The notes beneath the pieces were generated by a model. That model saw only the letters and a program-made list of their open reading frames with translations, did not search any database and was not told the DNA's origin. DNA of 64,000 bases. Source: Macrolepiota albuminosa (Eukaryota > Basidiomycota > Agaricomycetes > Agaricales > Agaricaceae). The stretch spans positions 310,001 to 374,000 of the forward strand of contig JAMWFC010000056.1 in NCBI GenBank assembly GCA_027475525.1, given 5' to 3'. Made by a program: the position numbers and the translations under genes. This document shows positions 12,901 to 23,450 of the stretch, one piece after another; positions within the stretch are counted from its first letter, which is position 1, and each line of letters starts with the position of its first letter.

Positions 12901-13942
12901 ATATTGCCGTGGAGAGGAGCTTGTACCTGTTTCAGGGGAGGAATCCGGACTTCCTCGTCCTGAGCCTTCTTGAAGTGCTGTGGCGAACGTGAAATGCTTC
13001 TGCCACCTTTCCGAGGAAGTGCTGGTGGAATTAGTGATCTCTTGCGAATTGGCGTAGTTGCCCCAAATTGAGCTTGTGGCTTCTGCTTCACAGGGGTAAC
13101 GGGAAATGGAGCAGAGTTCCGCGCGAGACTCAGAGAGAGAGTTGCTGTGAAAGACATAGATGGGTCGAGTAGAGCGGACTGTTTGGTCTTGGAACCTTGA
13201 TTGTTTTCTGACCTCTCATTCTGGGAGAAGAGGAAGTCTTGCCAGGGTAATAATATTCCCCTTTTGGCGCTTTCGACCAACCATTCTGGTCGGACAACTT
13301 TCATATGCTTAAATTCGCGCATTTTGGCACCGGTGAGGGAGCATGTAATGATGTGTGTCCTGAAACAAACCTAGTTAGTGGCTCGCCAAACATTCATGGT
13401 CAAGGACTCACACTATCGACTTTTTGTCGAGGTAGGGTTGAAATATTCCACCATGCTTAACGATAAGTTTCCTTAGATCCTGGACAGAAGGTTGAGTATA
13501 TCCATTAATCTGGCAAACGATCAGCTGTGGAAAAGGAGGGCAACGAAGGACCTGCATAGATCGCTAGTCCCTTGAAAAGAACACTTTCAGTCTCCTGCTC
13601 AATGTCCGCATTCTGGATTTGCAATTTGGCACGTTTGCGACGCATGTATTCCCCAAAGTCTCCAAAATGGGACTGGCCATACACATCTTCGTCTAGTGCG
13701 GGGACAGCCTGTCCCTGTCCCCCTCTTTCTTCATAGACTTCCATGCGAGCCCGTTTAAGCGAAGGCTGTGTCGCTGGAGGAGGTTCAAGCTCCTGACTGT
13801 CATCTCGCACACCGTTTTCCGGTTCGAAATCCATAGAGACATCTCCTGGAAGAGTTGTGGCCGCAAGTGCTTCAAGAAAGGCTGGGTCATCTTCGTCGTA
13901 GTAATCCGATGAATTGGTCTGTGAAGAGATAGGATGGTCCAT
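9955..13942 (-). CDS. REV1: DNA repair protein REV1 (dCMP transferase)
   Basis: REV1 is a nuclear Y-family polymerase that inserts dCMP opposite abasic or damaged bases and scaffolds polymerase zeta in translesion synthesis. Eight exons (13942-13556, 13509-13412, 13359-12256, 12200-12141, 12093-11882, 11830-11493, 11435-11277, 11226-9955) join to 1209 codons. A BRCT domain spans about residues 126-220 (INGYTQPS, KHGGIFQPYLDKK, MKVVRPEWLVES). The Y-family catalytic motifs are HCDFDCFF near 473 and VSVDEALIDVS near 573. The helix-hairpin-helix reads LHGFGSSAKQKAQEKLG. Two ubiquitin-binding motifs are visible (VFNALPDDVRNEL near 917, VFRDLPPNVQHEQL near 1017), and the C-terminal domain follows. 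The first intron, 13510-13555, has a GC donor and a CTGAT branch site; without it the BRCT start is out of frame. A 5' fragment of this gene is copied at 28976-29762. Confidence 0.96.
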
Positions 13943-15087
13943 AATTAAAATCTGTCACATTCCTGACCCTTAGATTGTAAGTAATAATAATACTGTATAG
14001 CGTCGCGATGCGCCTTCTTCGCAACCATGTGACCTTCGGAGGTTCCCGACGCCTTGATCGACGAAAATGTTCCCTATCTTGTACTGGTACTCTCATGACA
14101 TATGTGAAGAGATTTGAGATTACCAGAATGAGGGCGCCTTTTCTGTTCTCCGATGACCAGTCAGCATGCCAATCCCTTGTGGCCTTCTCTGATCCCGGTG
14201 GCGCACTTTAAAACTGACGTGATTCTTTTGAATGCACTGAATTGGCACAGGTGCGGCAAGCGTTCAACGTTCGTCACTGGTCGACAGGCCACCGGTTAGA
14301 TTTTATGCTGGTGTCGTTGAATACATTTTCCGAGTTACTTTGGTGATCTGACCGAGGATGAGGACCCTCTTTTGCTTGAAGCCCAAGTCATTGCCGTAAA
14401 GCATGATCTCGGTGTCATCACTGATGCCTTGTCTATTCTAAGTCCACTACATCGTTACAGATGATGTTTCTGAGGAATCATACTCTACATGTAATTGAAC
14501 ATCACCTTTGCAACCACCTCTTACAGCATTCCGGGCTCATACCAAAAGATGTTGAGGCTCAAAGTATTGTAGGATCATTGATCTCAGTCGTTTCCACTAT
14601 ACTAGTTCATCTCCCATCTTGTTGCGATACAGAAGTGGCTACGAGTGAGAAGAAAGCGATTGCGAGCAATCTAAAGTAATCATTAATCAAGTCATCCTAG
14701 ATGGAAGAACAACAACAAGAAAGCCAGCGCATTCAAGCAGCGGCCATCCCTTCGCAGCAAGCTTCGATTAAAGAACGTCAGGCTGATGCTATTCATCACG
14801 CAACCGTGTCACGGGTGAAGGTCAGGGCTGACCATTCTATTCTCCTCGTGATGAGCATAACAATTGCACTGAGTACGCAATGGTTCTCCTGATCAGTAAC
14901 TTTGACTATTGATACACTATGAACAGAGGAGCCCCCCCCAAGAATCATCTCGGACTATATATGTATCGCAACATCTTCTATCAACTCCGCGGGCAAAGCC
15001 GACTCGTTATGTACTGCCAAGTCTTTTCTAAGTCCTGACTACATTCGGAGTATATAATGAGAACCGAAGGGTCTTGTTGCCCCCACA
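13943..15087. other. Divergent intergenic region, REV1/phytase
   Basis: About 1.1 kb between the divergent starts of REV1 (-) and the phytase-like gene (+), so it should contain both promoters. Short open frames at 14461-14679 and 14701-14892 lack recognisable motifs. Confidence 0.5.
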
Positions 15088-17589
15088 ATGGCCAAGTCCA
15101 ACATCGAGGCCGGTGATACCTACCCCCAAGAGCACCAGTTCACGCCGCCCAAGGCCTCGAAGAAACACCTTTTCCTAGCATTCTTCGCTGGCGTCCTAGC
15201 ATGCGGTACAACTCAGCTGTTCTACGCTTCTGGGCGCTCCGGACACGGCCAAACAAACCACTGCAACACAGCAAGTTATGAGCACGACGTCCAAGTTCTT
15301 GCGCCACCGTATGTAGGCTCCACAGAAGTACACAACTACCCCCCTACGCGCCCGACCAAGGCCAATCCGACTCTATTCCCGAGCGACGTAGGTTATCCTG
15401 GTGGGACGCCAACCGGAGCCGAGCCTGCAGTCATTGTCACCGCGCCTTCATATCCTATGCAAACCGGAGCCGCGCAGCTCGTCAAACCAGACACGCTAGG
15501 AAATGGCAAGGGGTCTCACTCGAAGGCTAAGAATTTCGATCTCTTCAGGAAATGGGGTAATTTGTCTCCGTGGTATAGTGTTGAGAAGGGTGTATTTGGC
15601 CTTGACTCTGATCCGATTGTGCCTGAGACGTGTCGGGTGACTGGGCTCCATTTCTTGCATAGGCACGGAGCTAGGTATCCCACCGCGTGGAGTGAGTGGT
15701 TTATCGTCTATAATTCCATTGCGTTTCAATATTTGGGCGTTTGTAGCTAATTATGCTGGTACGTCTCAACTTGCGGGGAGGCTGAACAAGGCAGCTGCAA
15801 ATTGGACTGCGACGGGAAACCTCGACTTTCTGAATACTTGGTGTGTTGTGCTCCTGACCGTATCGTCGTAGTCTGATGATCGATTTTCAGGACTTACAAA
15901 CTTGGAGAAGAGTGTAACTAGATTCCTTTTTTTCTACTTATGATTTGAGCTGAGTCTTTTGTTTCGTAGTGCTCACTCCCTTCGGACGACAACAACTATG
16001 TTAGTTTCAATATTTCCTTCTGAATAGTGTATAATCTTACTGCATCCCAAGATGACCTGGGTATCTCCATGCGATTGAAATATGGGTTCCTACTCAAGGT
16101 ACATTATACCATGTCTCGCTGGCCTAGTTTCTTATCTATCTGCCTTGAAGAGCTTCACGGAGACCAACACAATCCCTGTCTTCCGGACTGAATCCCAGTA
16201 GGAACAGTCTGATATTCCACAAACACCGCTAATCCGTTCTCCAGAGATCGAATGCTTCAGTCTGCTTTGAACTTTGCTCTTGGTTTCTTCGGGTATCCTC
16301 TCCAAGGCAAGTATCATCAAAGCATCACAATAGAAGCTCCGAACGTAGGTTCCACCATACGATCTCTCCATTGAGCGCCTCTTACACCGGTATGCAGTTC
16401 AGTAACAGCCTAGCGCCTTACTATGTGTATGTCCCTCCTCAAACCTCGTAAAGTCTGCTCAATCTAAGACTCTTTCCGCAATAGATGCCCAAATGCTATG
16501 ACGTCCAGCAAAGCAGATCGTAGTCTCTGGTACCTCCAACGATGGACAGCTATCTATCTCGAGAAAGCCCTTCACCGTCTGCAGCGTCAGTTGAAAGGGT
16601 TTGAACTTACCATTGAAGACATTTACAGTATGCAGCAGATGTGTGCTTATGAGGTATGCTGCGGTTTTCAGTCCAGTCAAATGTATCAATTCAAGGCTTG
16701 ATGGAAATGTAGACTGTAGCGATCGGTTACTCCAAATTCTGCGAACTTTTCACAGAGGAAGAATGGGAGGGTTTCAACTACTCGTAAACATACATACATT
16801 CTCTCCACTCTAACTGTGTTTTAACTTTTATTTCGTCGCAGCTTTGACCTCACGTTCTGGTAAGATTACATACAGCATCCATCGAGTGTGCTCATGTCTT
16901 GCAGGTACGATTCATCCTTCGGATCGCCCGTTGCTCGTGTGCAGGGTTACGGCTGGATCAAAGAACTCATCGCCCGCTTGACGCATACTAAGATCACCGA
17001 CCACAACCCAGCGACAAATGCCACGCTTGACGATAACCCTATCACATTTCCCCTCGATCATAATCTCTACGTCGACGCCACGCACGAAGTCGTCGTACTA
17101 AACAGTCAGCATTTCCCTAATACCTCCTCCCATGCAATGATGATCCTTATCACCAAATCCAGTCATCACCGCGTTGAATCTGACGAACTTTGCCGCATCG
17201 GGTTCGCTTCCCTGGACTCATATACCCCAGAACCGCACATTCGAAGTCTCCAAACTCGCGCCCTTCGCCACAAACGTCCAATTCCAACGTACGTCGTTCC
17301 CTCATAACCCTCTTCTCACTGACACAACGCAACTCTAGTCCTCGAATGCACCTCTGTGCCCGGACCTCAAATCCGCGTCATCATCAACGACGGCGTCGTT
17401 CCACTCACAGGCATCAAAGGATGCCCTAATCATCCCGATGGCTTGTGTCCCATCGCGACGTTCGTCGATGCGCAACGGGAGATGCTTGCGGAGATGGATT
17501 GGGACTGGGGATGTAATGGGAATTGGACGGTCCCTGAGGGTCCGGAATGGGTTACGACGACTGGTTCGCCGCCCGAACGACCAAATTGA
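15088..17589 (+). CDS. Phytase-like histidine acid phosphatase, membrane-anchored
   Basis: A branch-2 histidine acid phosphatase, a family that hydrolyses phosphate monoesters such as phytate through a phosphohistidine. Fourteen exons join to 602 codons: 15088-15691, 15747-15840, 15891-15913, 15970-15999, 16052-16098, 16151-16197, 16245-16344, 16398-16426, 16485-16653, 16713-16783, 16842-16859, 16905-17104, 17163-17288 and 17339-17589. The N-terminal motif RHGARYPT near residue 192 gives the nucleophilic histidine. The C-terminal acid motif reads DATHEVVV near 469, so the common HD is HE. Conserved pieces include PVFRTESQDRMLQSALNF and a Cys-rich C-terminus (GCPNHPDGLCP). Instead of a cleaved signal it has about 27 polar residues and then a hydrophobic segment (HLFLAFFAGVLACGTTQLFY), so a type II membrane anchor is likely. 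Two truncated paralogues lie at 28435 and 32314. Confidence 0.93.
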
Positions 17590-17848
17590 AATGAAGAATG
17601 ACGGACATGTTCTACGAACATGCTTCCATGTGGATAGTGGAGTGTATTGTGAAGATCAACAGACGTTATCTAGCCGTCGATGTACAGATGTATATATACA
17701 ATTTACGTTGCTCTTGGAGTTCTTTACTGTTTAGTACGCCTAGCGAGTTAAAGCAAGACCATGAATCGTCGACGCACCACCTGAAGAAAATGGTTGGATA
17801 CCATGCTGAATGGCAATAGATGAGACAGTAGTAAGTCTGGTAGGGTTT

Positions 17849-18166
17849 TGTCAACGGAAATGACGCGTAACTCCGGCTATATCATTATGATGTCACCTTA
17901 TCATCATCCTCGTATGTTTTCTTTTATTTGATAAATTACATCTACATTACGATATTATGATACACGTATGACTTCACTCTATTTATGTATAGCTATAAAT
18001 ACGTTGTCTCGATCTGGGGTCAAGGTATCTCTCGATACTTGACTCCAGGTGCGTTACTTACTTACGTTATCCAAAACTTGTACTTATATCTCTCGATACT
18101 TGACTCCAGTTATTATATTGTCTATTATATACGAATACATCATCGTTACGCTATTATGCTGCGACA
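17849..18166 (+). repeat. Copia 5' LTR
   Basis: 318 bp from TGTCAACGG to GCGACA. It carries a TATA-like box at 17994-18000 and an internal repeat of ATCTCTCGATACTTGACTCC spaced 61 bp apart. Confidence 0.95.
17994..18000 (+). promoter_or_regulatory. TATA-like box of copia LTR
   Basis: TATAAAT inside the 5' LTR. Transcription from here would start near 18025. There is no ATG between there and 18156, so ATG 18156 would be the first start codon of the mRNA. Confidence 0.5.
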
Positions 18167-21100
18167 GGTTATGGGCCCCGCCGTCGTGAATGAGACCAGC
18201 ACTTCCGAAACTTTGCAGTTTCCGAAATTTAATGGTACAAACTACCATACCTGGTCCGACAATATGAAGTCAGCTCTGCAGGCTAAAGCCTTGTGGGGAG
18301 TAGTGTCCGGAAGGGAACCTCGTCCTCCGAAACCACCCACCGAGTATACTGACCTCATGACTACCACGTGCCCTACCGATGATCAGCCCTCTCAAGTCGT
18401 TTACAAGGAGGGATCCGACTTGATGAAGGCGTTACAATCCAAGGACTTTACAACTTGGCAGTCGGCTCGTGATAAACATGAGCACTGGCTTAACAAGGAC
18501 GACTCCGCTATGGGATTAATTCGCAATTCTATCGAATACACCCAGCGTGAAACTATAGTCGATCTTGACAGTTCCAAGAAAATCTGGGAACATATGCGGA
18601 AGAACTACGTCGATCAGCAGAGTGGCATTAATGTCCACTATTATTATCAGCAGTTATACGCGAAGAAATGGGATGGTAACTCACCCTTGACTGATCATCT
18701 CGGGTTTTATATGAGCATCCGTCGCCGTTTCATCGAAGCTGGTCACAAAATCGACGATTATACTATTCTCAATGCTATGCTTCTTTCGCTTCCTCGCTCC
18801 CCTACATGGGAGGTCGTCAAACAAAGTTTGCTATCCCGCAGTACCTCTTTGACTCTCGAAACCGTGACCACGGAATTGTTATCTGTATATGACAGGTTAA
18901 TTCTCGAAAATAACTCCACAGTCAAAACCCTGGCCTTCGTGTCTGCCGGACGTGATAATTCGAGTGGGAGCAGGCCACGAGCGTTGATTACAAAAAGAAA
19001 ACCTAAACGGTTGCCTAAACCGGACGATATCTGCCACAATTGTGGAGAAAAGGGCCACTGGAGTCCGAGATGTCCTAAACCGAGGAAATTCAAAAACCTC
19101 GAGAAAGCCAATATAACCATATCTCCTGCCACGTCCGATACTCGAGAAGTCGGAAAAGTCTTCATGGCTACTTACGACGGCATGCCTACCGGATTACTCC
19201 TCGATAGTGCCGCTTCATGCCATATGGTGGCAGATGTGGCGTACTTCATAAGCTATCAAGGAATAAAGGATCAGCACATCTCTGTGGGAGGAATGAACGT
19301 CTTGCCAGTTATGGGGAAAGGAACAATCGAGTTTCGAACATGCCTCTCAAATGGAGTCAATGACGTACAGTTACAAGATGTTTTGCACATTCCTACCCTT
19401 GGCGCAAACCTTATCAGTCTGGGATTACTTCAGCGTAGCGGTGCCACCATACATGGACTAGCGTACGGAATCAGCCTCTCATGGAAAGGACAAGAATTCT
19501 TGCATGCCAACCTTATTGGCTCGCATGGGACGATGTATCGAATCGAAACCATGACCATGGGCATCACCAATAACAATATCGCATTCATAGCCAATGAATC
19601 AACAATGCGTCTTTGGCATCGTCGACTGGGACATATCAGTCCTCGAACCATAAAAGCGATGGTTGATCAGCAGCTCGTAACCGGAATTAATATTAAATTA
19701 CCTCGGGAATATGACCGACTTTGCAGCGGTTGCGCGGAAGGAAAGTCAGCACGACCTCCTCTTCCTGACTCGAGTCCCACCGAATACGAGCTGAATGAAT
19801 TACTGGTGATGGATTTAACTGGCCCATTAAGCGTACCCACCTGGGATGGTAACCGCTATGCGATGCTTACTGTGGAGGCGAGTAAACGTTTTCCTACGGG
19901 TCGTCTTTTAAAGTCAAAAAGTGAAGTTAACGACGCCGTGCGAGACACCACAGCATTGTACGAACGCAGTGGCGGAAAATTTGTACAAATAATCCGGACC
20001 GATAATGGTAGCGAATTTGTGAATTCGGTTCTGCAAAAGTTCTGCGCCGTAAACGGTATCAGACATCAAACCACAAACCCATACCGTCCTCAGCAGAATG
20101 GAATCGCAGAGCGAGCTATAGCCGTGGTTATGGAAATGGTCCGAAGTATGCTCCATGGCGCTAAGATGGATTTGCGGTACTGGGGAGAGGCTTTCATGTA
20201 CGCCGTTTATATTCGCTCCATCACTCCAACCTCTGCATTAAAGGGAAAAATTCCTTACACCGAATGGTACGGAAGAAAACCAGACATCGCCCACCTACGA
20301 ATTTTCGGATCATTAGGATGGGCTCATGTGCCAAAAGAAGTGCGTCAAGGCAAGTTGGAATCCCGTGCTGTACGTGTACGCATGCTTGGCTGGTGGGCGG
20401 ATGAAACCAAAGGTTACCGACTGGAGGATCTCGAAAACGGGAAATTAATTACCTCACGAGACGTCGAATTTCTTGAAGATGATACACCGAGCGAACTAGC
20501 CCGACTGGACTCTGAACTGACACAGTCTACCACTCAAGAAATTAATGACTTCATTAACACTGCGACGTACCCTGAGTCCGAAACTCCCAGACAGTTTCTT
20601 ATCCCCGACGTGTCCTCTGAATCGGAAGTAGAAACTCAATTGAGAGAAATTCAGTCTTCCGACAGAGAATCAGATACTACGACACCCACTGAGGAATTGC
20701 AATATCCAACCCCTATGCCAGAATCGACTTCTAATCCAGAACCTCTGCCCTCCAATCCGCCTCCCGCACCAAAGAAAAGAGCAAAATGGAGTGATTTGCC
20801 TCACCGCGAACCTTCGACGCGTCTAAAAAGGATTCCAATTAGATTTCGACAAGACAGCGACGACGAATCTGGAGGTCACATCGCTTACGTTGCTGTGTCG
20901 GGACCTACTATCGAAGACGCTATGAAATCAGCAAACGCGAGTAAATGGCAGCAGGCTATCGCGAGCGAATACAATCAACTCGTCAGCAAGGGCGTATTTG
21001 AAGAAGTCGATGATTTACCTCCGGGAAAACGTGCCGTGGGAAGTAAAGTCGTATTGAAAGAGAAGCTTGATGAAAACGGAAATGTGGCAAAATACAAGGC

Positions 21101-22508
21101 TCGAATCGTCGCCCAAGGTTTCTCCCAAGTCCCCGGTGTCGACTACGGCGAAACGTTTTCCTCAGTGGCCAAGTTTACCACTCTTCGCGTATTTTTGACT
21201 TTGGCCGCTATTCTCGATTTGGAAATCCATCAAATCGACGTAATAGGAGCTTACCTCGAAGGAGAACTCGATGAAGATATCTACATGCGAGCTCCTTCGG
21301 GAATAGGAAAATGTCGATACTGGAGACTCGTTAAGGCCATATACGGTCTTAAGCAGGCAGGGAGGAAGTGGAAGGAGAAACTTCACGAGACCATGATAAG
21401 TCTTGGATTCGTGCCTTCATTTGCTGACGATTGTCTCTATATTCTACGAGAAAATGGGAAAATCATTCTTATTGTCATCATCTACGTGGACGATATGATC
21501 GTGGCTGGACGAAATCTCAAACGAATAATCTCATTTAAAACGGACATGGACGAGCATTTCGACATCACCGATTTGGGGGAGATACACTACGTGCTAGGAA
21601 TACAGGTCAAGCGCGATCGCATTAACCACACCATCTATTTGAACCAGTCCGCTTACATCGACTCTATCCTGAATCGATTTGGGATGACTTCGTGCCATTC
21701 AGTCTCGACTCCTATGGTCACCAATCACAATTTATCCTTATTGCAGTGCCCATCAAACGAGGACGAGCGCGAAACTTATAAACTATATGCAGGCCAAATT
21801 CATTACATATCATTGATAGGATCGTTACTATACGCCACCCAAACTCGTCCCGACATACAGTTTGCGGTTAACCTGTTGGCGCAATTCTCAAACGATCCTG
21901 GCATTCCACATCTAGCGGCCTGCAAACGAGTTTTACGTTACCTTAAAGGCACAAGGTCATACTGTCTTAGGTTGGGAAACGCTTTAAACAACGAGTTACG
22001 TTTGGTGGGATGGAGTGATGCGAATTGGGCGCAAGACGCGTACGACCGACGCTCGATTAGTGGATGGTGCTACGATCTCGAAGGTAGCCTGATCTCATGG
22101 TCATCGAAAAAGCAGTCCGTAACGGCCACCTCTACCGTTGAGGCCGAGTACATCGCCTCATCCAACGCAACGAGAGAAGCTATCTGGCTTCGTAACTTGC
22201 TTAAAGACCTAGATTTCGAGCAGATCGACGCCACTATTATCCATACCGATAGCACCGGCAGTATTGCCCTCTCGAAAAATCCAGTCGGACATTCTAGAGC
22301 CAAACACATCGACATACGTTATCACTTCATTCGGGAACACATATCCCGCGGGAACGTGCAGTTATCTCATGTCTCTACCCTTAATATGGTCGCGGATATG
22401 TTAACCAAGGCCTTGCCACGAGAAACTTTTGAAAAATATCGCACAAAGATGGGAATCATATTGCCTGCGTTACCGTCAAGTGGGAGTGTCAACGGAAATG
22501 ACGCGTAA
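18156..22508 (+). CDS. Copia gag-pol polyprotein
   Basis: One uninterrupted frame of about 1450 codons encodes the whole copia machinery. Gag (UBN2 type, FPKFNGTNYHTWSDNM) is followed by a zinc knuckle CHNCGEKGHWSPRC near residue 293. The aspartic protease has DSAASCH near 350. Integrase carries an HHCC zinc finger from about 488 (HRRLGH ... CSGCAEGK) and core residues in VMDLTGPL, IIRTDNGSEF and QQNGIAERA. The reverse transcriptase has YVDDM near 1110, and RNase H has DSTGSIALSK near 1365. Start 18156 is the first ATG after the LTR TATA box; 18171, inside the primer site, is the alternative. The last seven codons and the stop lie inside the 3' LTR. All catalytic residues are present, so the copy could be active. 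Confidence 0.95.
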   Translation: MLRQVMGPAVVNETSTSETLQFPKFNGTNYHTWSDNMKSALQAKALWGVVSGREPRPPKPPTEYTDLMTTTCPTDDQPSQVVYKEGSDLMKALQSKDFTTWQSARDKHEHWLNKDDSAMGLIRNSIEYTQRETIVDLDSSKKIWEHMRKNYVDQQSGINVHYYYQQLYAKKWDGNSPLTDHLGFYMSIRRRFIEAGHKIDDYTILNAMLLSLPRSPTWEVVKQSLLSRSTSLTLETVTTELLSVYDRLILENNSTVKTLAFVSAGRDNSSGSRPRALITKRKPKRLPKPDDICHNCGEKGHWSPRCPKPRKFKNLEKANITISPATSDTREVGKVFMATYDGMPTGLLLDSAASCHMVADVAYFISYQGIKDQHISVGGMNVLPVMGKGTIEFRTCLSNGVNDVQLQDVLHIPTLGANLISLGLLQRSGATIHGLAYGISLSWKGQEFLHANLIGSHGTMYRIETMTMGITNNNIAFIANESTMRLWHRRLGHISPRTIKAMVDQQLVTGINIKLPREYDRLCSGCAEGKSARPPLPDSSPTEYELNELLVMDLTGPLSVPTWDGNRYAMLTVEASKRFPTGRLLKSKSEVNDAVRDTTALYERSGGKFVQIIRTDNGSEFVNSVLQKFCAVNGIRHQTTNPYRPQQNGIAERAIAVVMEMVRSMLHGAKMDLRYWGEAFMYAVYIRSITPTSALKGKIPYTEWYGRKPDIAHLRIFGSLGWAHVPKEVRQGKLESRAVRVRMLGWWADETKGYRLEDLENGKLITSRDVEFLEDDTPSELARLDSELTQSTTQEINDFINTATYPESETPRQFLIPDVSSESEVETQLREIQSSDRESDTTTPTEELQYPTPMPESTSNPEPLPSNPPPAPKKRAKWSDLPHREPSTRLKRIPIRFRQDSDDESGGHIAYVAVSGPTIEDAMKSANASKWQQAIASEYNQLVSKGVFEEVDDLPPGKRAVGSKVVLKEKLDENGNVAKYKARIVAQGFSQVPGVDYGETFSSVAKFTTLRVFLTLAAILDLEIHQIDVIGAYLEGELDEDIYMRAPSGIGKCRYWRLVKAIYGLKQAGRKWKEKLHETMISLGFVPSFADDCLYILRENGKIILIVIIYVDDMIVAGRNLKRIISFKTDMDEHFDITDLGEIHYVLGIQVKRDRINHTIYLNQSAYIDSILNRFGMTSCHSVSTPMVTNHNLSLLQCPSNEDERETYKLYAGQIHYISLIGSLLYATQTRPDIQFAVNLLAQFSNDPGIPHLAACKRVLRYLKGTRSYCLRLGNALNNELRLVGWSDANWAQDAYDRRSISGWCYDLEGSLISWSSKKQSVTATSTVEAEYIASSNATREAIWLRNLLKDLDFEQIDATIIHTDSTGSIALSKNPVGHSRAKHIDIRYHFIREHISRGNVQLSHVSTLNMVADMLTKALPRETFEKYRTKMGIILPALPSSGSVNGNDA
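18167..18180 (+). promoter_or_regulatory. Copia primer binding site (half initiator tRNA-Met)
   Basis: GGTTATGGGCCCCG directly follows the 5' LTR. It is complementary to the anticodon stem-loop of initiator tRNA-Met (CAU anticodon), as in Drosophila copia, where a cleaved half-tRNA primes reverse transcription. It does not match a tRNA 3' CCA end. An in-frame ATG lies inside the site. Confidence 0.8.
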
Positions 22509-22804
22509 CTCCGGCTATATCATTATGATGTCACCTTATCATCATCCTCGTATGTTTTCTTTTATTTGATAAATTACATCTACATTACGATATTATGATA
22601 CACGTATGACTTCACTCTATTTATGTATAGCTATAAATACGTTGTCTCGATCTGGGGTCAAGGTATCTCTCGATACTTGACTCCAGGTGCGTTACTTACT
22701 TACGTTATCCAAAACTTGTACTTATATCTCTCGATACTTGACTCCAGTTATTATATTGTCTATTATATACGAATACATCATCGTTACGCTATTATGCTGC
22801 GACA
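22487..22804 (+). repeat. Copia 3' LTR
   Basis: 318 bp, by eye the same sequence as the 5' LTR. The gag-pol stop codon lies in its first 22 bases. Confidence 0.95.
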
Positions 22805-22809
22805 GGTTT

Positions 22810-23450
22810 TGGGCAGTATAATGTAGAAATAGATTTTCCATGTAGGGGAAGTACCAGGAATTCTTCATCTGGTTCGGATTTTCACAAGACTGGGTGTCTT
22901 ATGGTGTATTCTAGTGCAATGAACAACGGTTGCAAGACGTGGAAGAGGAACCAGAGGCATGGGATCATCCTAATCAACATTGGCCTCGACATAGATGTCG
23001 GATATGACTTTGAATGATGGGTAACCCTCGACGGTCTTCTCTCGAATGGAGAAATAGGTCAATAGACGACTTGGCAGAAGTCCAATTCGACAGAATAATA
23101 AAAATGTCCTCAAGGAAGGAAGTTGTGTCAGGGGTTGCTCAATGTTGCGCCACTTCTGAGAGAGCATGGTGGTTCTCAGAATTGTTTCAAATCCCATGAA
23201 AGATTCCAACCCAACGTTCAAGACAAATTCAGATGCATAAGTCATAATCACCATAGAAATTAATTTGCATAGTGCTACTTGAAATTCTTTATTTGCTGCA
23301 GAAGTACAATTTACTAATGACCCCAATCGATTTCGCAAACTAGTGTCCCACAAACAAACTACATCCACCGCGACGTACATAGCATGCTATGCCTATTGAC
23401 AAAAAGTGTTCCTACTGTGAATATGTAAATTTTGATAAATGAACAACATA
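22810..23450. other. Region right of copia, no clear gene
   Basis: A minus-strand open frame (23380-22970, 136 codons) lacks known motifs. From about 23390 the sequence matches the 3' flank of the surface-protein paralogues (also at 26060 and 29765), which marks the left edge of the duplicated block. Confidence 0.45.

Larger units (their letters stand above)
17844..22809 (+). mobile_element. Complete Ty1/copia LTR retrotransposon with TSD
   Basis: The element spans 17849-22804 (4956 bp). Two 318-bp LTRs look identical by eye, and the element is flanked by the 5-bp target duplication GGTTT at 17844-17848 and 22805-22809. It begins TG and ends CA. A half-tRNA primer site follows the left LTR, a purine tract (AAGTGGGAG) precedes the right LTR, and one long gag-pol frame fills the interior. 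It landed about 260 bp downstream of the phytase stop codon. Like LTRs and an open frame point to recent insertion. Confidence 0.96.

Noticed and set aside
13505..13555. REV1 exon 1 reading on to a stop at 13505 as a short separate protein
   Set aside because: The BRCT domain starts in another frame just after 13509, and a 46-base GC-AG intron with a CTGAT branch site joins the two, so it is one gene.
17985..18155. Copia gag start at 17985
   Set aside because: This ATG lies upstream of the LTR TATA box, so it would not be in the mRNA.
22970..23380. Minus-strand frame of 136 codons as a gene
   Set aside because: No motif, no splice partner and no conservation seen in the other duplicated units.
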